From Cinclus cinclus (Eukaryota > Chordata > Aves > Passeriformes > Cinclidae), in contig NC_085055.1 in the NCBI RefSeq assembly GCF_963662255.1, forward strand, positions 17,594,704 through 17,658,703: DNA of 64,000 nt, given 5' to 3'. Positions within the stretch are counted from its first letter, which is position 1, and every line of letters begins with the position of its first letter. The notes beneath the pieces are model-generated. The model saw only the letters and a program-made list of their open reading frames with translations. It was not told the origin of the DNA and did not search any database. The translations under genes were made by a program, and so were the position numbers. Positions 59,823-64,000 of this stretch are shown here, one piece after another.

Positions 59823-61194
59823 TACCCCAAACATTGTTACTTTCCATCTTCAACCTAATGGTAATATTTTAAAATTTACAGCCTGATCGTCTGTATCATT
59901 AAGGTAATGGAAAAAGAACAGACTGAGAATGAGAGGAAATATCTCATTAGAACAGATGATCTAGGAGAGAACAATCTGACATAGATTCCAAATTCTTCTT
60001 TCATGAATAATCCTCACTACTCATCAGAGCAGGCAATAAATAGTCAAATTCAAAGAAAATTTCACATAGCTGGTTAAGAAAAAGCAACTGTTCAAGGATC
60101 ATCTCTTTGTACAATCCTCAGGACCCTGAGACCTCTTCCCAGGTAACAAACCTGCTATGTCTGACCTCCCTAGAAACATGCCCTTTCCAGAACTGAAAAC
60201 AGTCCTGATCTTAAGCTGGTGTCAAACATGCACAGCCACAGTGCTTCCTCTTCTCAGTCCCTGCTCCTAAACCCCATTTTTGCTGAATGATGAGCCACCA
60301 CTTAGTATTTTCCACGATAGAGACCGGAGATCTCAACCCAGGGGAAGGTGGGCAGAAAGTGAGGAAGCAAGATGCCTACACCACAGTAATCATCAGTGAT
60401 CAACAAAAGTGTGGGAAGGGAGGGCAAGCACACATGGCACCAAGAAAGCTCAGGTAGAGGTGAATTGTGGGCACATTGACAGCAGCCTGTTGGGGAAGAG
60501 GGGCTTCAGGCACTGAAAATTCCAGCCCTGGTTCCCAGAATGATTGTGTCATTGTAGAGAAAATGAGAGCACGACTCAGTGTTGGCTCAGTGTTGTTTAC
60601 ATCCGGATGACAAATAGGCACTAGAAGGAAGAGCCCTCTTAAGGAAACCAATTTGTGGCTGGAGGGTTTTTGGAGCACATAAATCTGCTCTGTCTGGCAA
60701 ACACTTGTTTGGCTTTGGGGCATTGGTTCAGTCAGAGTTCACTCCATAGAAGTAATTTCCACTCTTGTCTTTAAACACCTTCATCTTGCTGAGATATTTT
60801 CTTTCCAGAGTTCTACCTTGTTCTCAAAGCCCCAGCTGTGTTTCTTCTAAGAGCCTCCAGCCCATCAAATACACAATGTGGCCAGTGCTGCTATTCCTGG
60901 AGCACCTCAGTGCTCAACTGAGCACAACTGAAGGTGACCAGGCTACCTGAGAAGCCCATGCATGACCTGTCAGAGCACCTAACTGATATAATATTCAGGC
61001 ACCAAAACTGCTTAAAGCAGAGCAAAGTCTTCACTAAAAGAATCAGATCTGCAAAGTCTGTAGGCAGACAGAAAGCATGTACAAATACAAGAATTTATCT
61101 CATAAAAATTCAGTAATATATTACAATTCTTCCCATACATACACAATAATCTCCAAGACCTAGGCCTTTTCACTGACAAAGAATTTGGCTAAGA

Positions 61195-61220
61195 TTTTTT
61201 TTTCTTTTCTTTTCTTTTCT
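61195..61220. repeat. (TTTTC)n tract
   Basis: A T run followed by about four TTTTC units; a simple pyrimidine repeat. Confidence 0.85.
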
Positions 61221-61744
61221 GAAGTGGATATCTACATTTAGGATAAATCTTTTCTCAAATTCAGCCCCCTGCTTTATATACAATGCATCCTCTTAACCTG
61301 TTGTACTCTACAGCGATGCTCACACTGCCTTGGCACTGCAACTGTGTCATCATGCAGCATCAGTTTAACACATATTTCCTCACATCTGTCAGTGGGGAAA
61401 AAAGGCATTATCAAGCACACTTTCACTGGTGAAATTTCAGAACTGACTGAACAAATCTGGCTCCCTTTCCTTCTGTGCAAGTGCTTGACATAGGATCATT
61501 TTTAACTTCTACAAGATGAAGAGTTCACATGATTCCCTCACTTCTCCTGTCCTGTGCCTGTCATCTCTTCTGAGGCTGAAACTACCAAAGCTGCTTCATC
61601 TTCCAAACTTACGATCCAAAGCACAGATTGTCCAGAAAAGTCACATCATTCAGTGCTTCCCAGCACACACAAATCTCAACACACTGTTCTCCAATCAGGT
61701 TTGCTCTGCTCCATGACTTGGACAAACCATTTTTGCAAATATAC

Positions 61745-62285
61745 GATTCAGGGCTGAAGGCTCCTTTTTATTCTTGAATTCTCATGTAAGTGGTTTACAG
61801 AAGCCATCTGCTGAAAACATATACCTTCATTCCTGTGGAAGAGCAGCATGATTTCTGACATTCAGAGAACAATCTGATGTCATGTTTGACAACTGTTGGT
61901 AAATCTCTCAACCTCTAATCAAAGATTTCTTTGGTTTATACTTCTGCTGCTGAACTCAAGCTGTGGCAATTTCCTATGCTCAAGCTGTGGGTAGGTACCA
62001 TGGTAGTAAGAACATCTGAGTGGAGTCTCTCACTCACATTTCTGGCACACATGAACCTAAAAGGACAACTCAAAACAGCACTGGCTTCAAGGCTTACATC
62101 CCAATGATCCCTCCTCCCACCACCCAAGAATAAGATAAAAATCAATAAATCATCTAATAATCCCTTCTTAAAAGTATTCCTTACATAAGGATAATTACAG
62201 ATTGCAAAATATGTATTGCAAGAAAGACATCTTTCAGCAGACACTGTTTCTTTGCATGAGATTCAGAATAACAAATTGTAATTTG
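61745..62285 (-). other. MOGAT1: Putative MOGAT1 3'UTR
   Basis: Non-coding sequence between the stop codon and the first AATAAA. Its end is inferred from that signal only. Confidence 0.45.
61767..61772 (-). terminator. Candidate poly(A) signal of MOGAT1
   Basis: AATAAA on the minus strand (plus-strand TTTATT) is the first canonical signal I find downstream of the MOGAT1 stop, implying a 3'UTR of roughly 0.5 kb ending near 61750. Confidence 0.5.
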
Positions 62286-62440
62286 CTACTCGAAGATGAG
62301 AGATTTATGTGCAGGAATACCATAATTGCTTTTGTGTTCTTCAAATAATTTCTTTAGTTTCTGTAGATACAATGCATGTAGCTGATCAATCTCTTCAGTG
62401 GTAGGGTTCAAGTTCTGTTTTACAGGGATGGGGCTTCCCA
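62286..62440 (-). CDS. MOGAT1: Monoacylglycerol acyltransferase, last coding exon (probably MOGAT1)
   Basis: MOGAT enzymes acylate monoacylglycerol with acyl-CoA to give diacylglycerol at the ER. The acceptor TTTACAG (from 62441) leads into two bases of a split Val codon and then [20 protein letters not shown], continuing [20 protein letters not shown] and [10 protein letters not shown] before TAG (62286-62288). The G-PIPV, NPT-E-I--LH and KLFEEHK-YGIP pattern is the C-terminus of the DGAT2/MOGAT family. MOGAT1 is chosen over MOGAT2, MOGAT3 and DGAT2 mainly because, from memory, it neighbours ACSL3 on the same strand in human. Only 50 codons are in the window. Confidence 0.82.
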
Positions 62441-64000
62441 CTGTAAATCAAACACAACACCATTAACTTCATTGACATCTCCTTTTAAGAAGAATTGCTG
62501 ACCCTTCTGTAAGTGCTCCACCACAGCTCCCATCCAGATGGCAGAATCACAGCACCATTTTTTGGGGCCTGATCCTGCCTTTCACAAGCCTGAGTCCTGA
62601 GTCTGGTTTTTCATTTCCTTTTGCTGAAGTTCAGGTAAAATGAATTAAACCTCCTCCTAACATTTCAATTTGGCAGCAAAAGAGCAAATGAGAACTTGAA
62701 GGAGCAGTTTACACTTCAAGATGCAATCCTATGGGTTATGTGCTGCCTACAAGTTCAACATAGTATTAAAAAAATGTTCTTTCTCACTGTCTTCTGTTCT
62801 GAATAGTAAAACTACTTAGTGTGAGGGACATGCTTAAGAGGACAGTGGTGCTCTCAACCACACAGTCACATGAACAGGACTGAAGGAAATATTTACCTTC
62901 TAATTTATTCAAAATAGATATCACTGCACCAGAAATGTTGTTGGTGACCTCAGCCTTGGGAGGGGTAGAACATAAATCCCCTAAACCCTATGAGGTGTCT
63001 CTGAACCATCCATTGCCCACAAACGTCACTGGAACCAAAATGTTCTCCAGGCACTGTGCAAAGCCTGCTACCTGCTCCATGGAAATCCAGAGGGCAGCCT
63101 TCTCTTCCACAAAAAGCTGTGGCTAAAGAGTGGATTGCTAAGAGAAGCTTCCCATGATCTCAGCCTTTCCTGTGTTGTTCAGACACCAGATTTTGACGGC
63201 TGTTCTTGCATTGGAAGCACCAAGACCTTAACAGACCCGACTGGGACTAGAGAGGAAGTCTCAAAAAACAGAGAGCTAAAAGCACCCTCAGGACTTTCCA
63301 AAGGCACCTGAAAATTCCTTTTAGAACAGGTTGCCACTTCAGATTGGATGGTGATGACTAAAGGGAAGCCTAGCCAGAACCACAAAGAGCTGAGCCTGCA
63401 TTTTCCTGCTGCAGCTCCAGCTGCCATCAGCTCTCAGGCCCTGAGTAGTGCTGAAACTCAGACTTTACGTGGCTGGGGTGGGAACCCAGCCCTGGATTGA
63501 GCAATACCTTTAGAGGGGTGTGAAATCAATATAAATACAAAACAGGATTTCCAGAGGCAAGACTGGAAACAGCCAGCAGCCCCCAAGTCCTTCTGCAACA
63601 GTCTCTGCTCCCAAGAGTGAAGATTAATTGTGGAATTGAAAACTACAGTAATCTCTCTAATATTATGTGCAGTTTTAAGGAACTTGCTTGATTTGATATT
63701 TTAGAGTTGTTTCTACTTCTGAAAAGCAGTAATATTTAAAAAAAAAAAAAAGGTAAAAGAAAGTATTTCACTCATCAAGCCCAAAACAAACTTCACACAT
63801 CTTGGCTTAGCTGAATGGCTCTTAGACCAATCGCTTCTGAACCAGGACTGAAATCAGCCATACCTGGCCATGCTGGCAGCACAGTTCATCACCTCAGGTG
63901 AGCTCACTCTGCCTCTGCAGCTCTCAGGAGCTGAGCCAATGCTTTCAAAGCCATGTTGAGCCATACCACAAACACCCCACACACTTCCAAGGACACAGGG
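62441..64000 (-). other. MOGAT1: MOGAT1 intron (partial)
   Basis: Sequence upstream of the last exon acceptor to the end of the window. The expected preceding exon, with the VPVFSFGE and FQY-FGL-PYRKP type motifs, is not found. A poly(A) run (about 63738-63751) is the only simple repeat. Confidence 0.6.

Larger units (their letters stand above)
56871..61744. other. Intergenic region between the second island and the MOGAT1 3' end
   Basis: About 4.9 kb without a recognisable gene. It includes T/G-rich (59480-59545) and A/C-rich (59760-59822) low-complexity tracts and overlapping chance frames at 58.9-59.4 kb. Confidence 0.55.

Noticed and set aside
63179..63427. 82-codon minus-strand frame upstream of the MOGAT1 exon
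   Set aside because: It was checked as a possible preceding MOGAT exon; it lacks the expected motifs and suitable splice phase.

Overview
This window is vertebrate nuclear DNA, almost certainly from a bird. It has small exons with GT/AG splice sites in long AT-rich introns, CR1 LINE fragments whose consensus I recognise as the avian type, and sharply bounded GC/CpG-rich promoter-like islands. I see no bacterial, plasmid or phage features.

Two lipid-metabolism genes are present, both on the minus strand. The main one is ACSL3 (long-chain acyl-CoA synthetase 3). Nine coding exons can be joined with every splice phase agreeing. They run from the start codon at 18188 down to 167 and encode about the first 479 residues, including the AMP-binding loop and the GYGLTES motif. 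The rest of the gene, including the fatty-acyl-CoA synthetase signature, lies beyond position 1. A 5'UTR exon piece (18189-18259) with a short upstream ORF precedes the start codon. About 20 kb further upstream a CpG island (about 37.5-38.8 kb) is the likely promoter and first non-coding exon. It contains a 26-bp G-rich minisatellite of nine copies. The second gene is the 3' end of a monoacylglycerol acyltransferase, most likely MOGAT1: its last coding exon is at 62286-62440, followed by a 3'UTR with a candidate poly(A) signal near 61770. The rest of that gene lies past 64000.

Layout: 1-18.3 kb, ACSL3 coding exons and introns; 18.3-38.1 kb, the large ACSL3 5'UTR intron with a CR1 copy, a small CpG-rich patch (about 26.2 kb) and an unexplained GC-rich block (about 24.4-25.3 kb); 37.5-38.8 kb, ACSL3 CpG island; 38.8-61.7 kb, about 23 kb of intergenic DNA with no gene I can recognise, but with a second, orphan CpG-rich island (about 56.25-56.9 kb) carrying a 9-bp CAGCAACAG-type repeat; 61.7-64 kb, MOGAT1 end and intron.

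ACSL3 activates fatty acids to acyl-CoA at the ER and lipid droplets, and MOGAT enzymes use acyl-CoA to make diacylglycerol. The two neighbours therefore sit in consecutive steps of neutral-lipid synthesis. From memory, MOGAT1 upstream of ACSL3 on the same strand is also the human arrangement. I found no convincing novel system. The most interesting items are regulatory or structural: the minisatellite in the promoter island, the orphan repeat-bearing CpG island, and the upstream ORF at the ACSL3 start.
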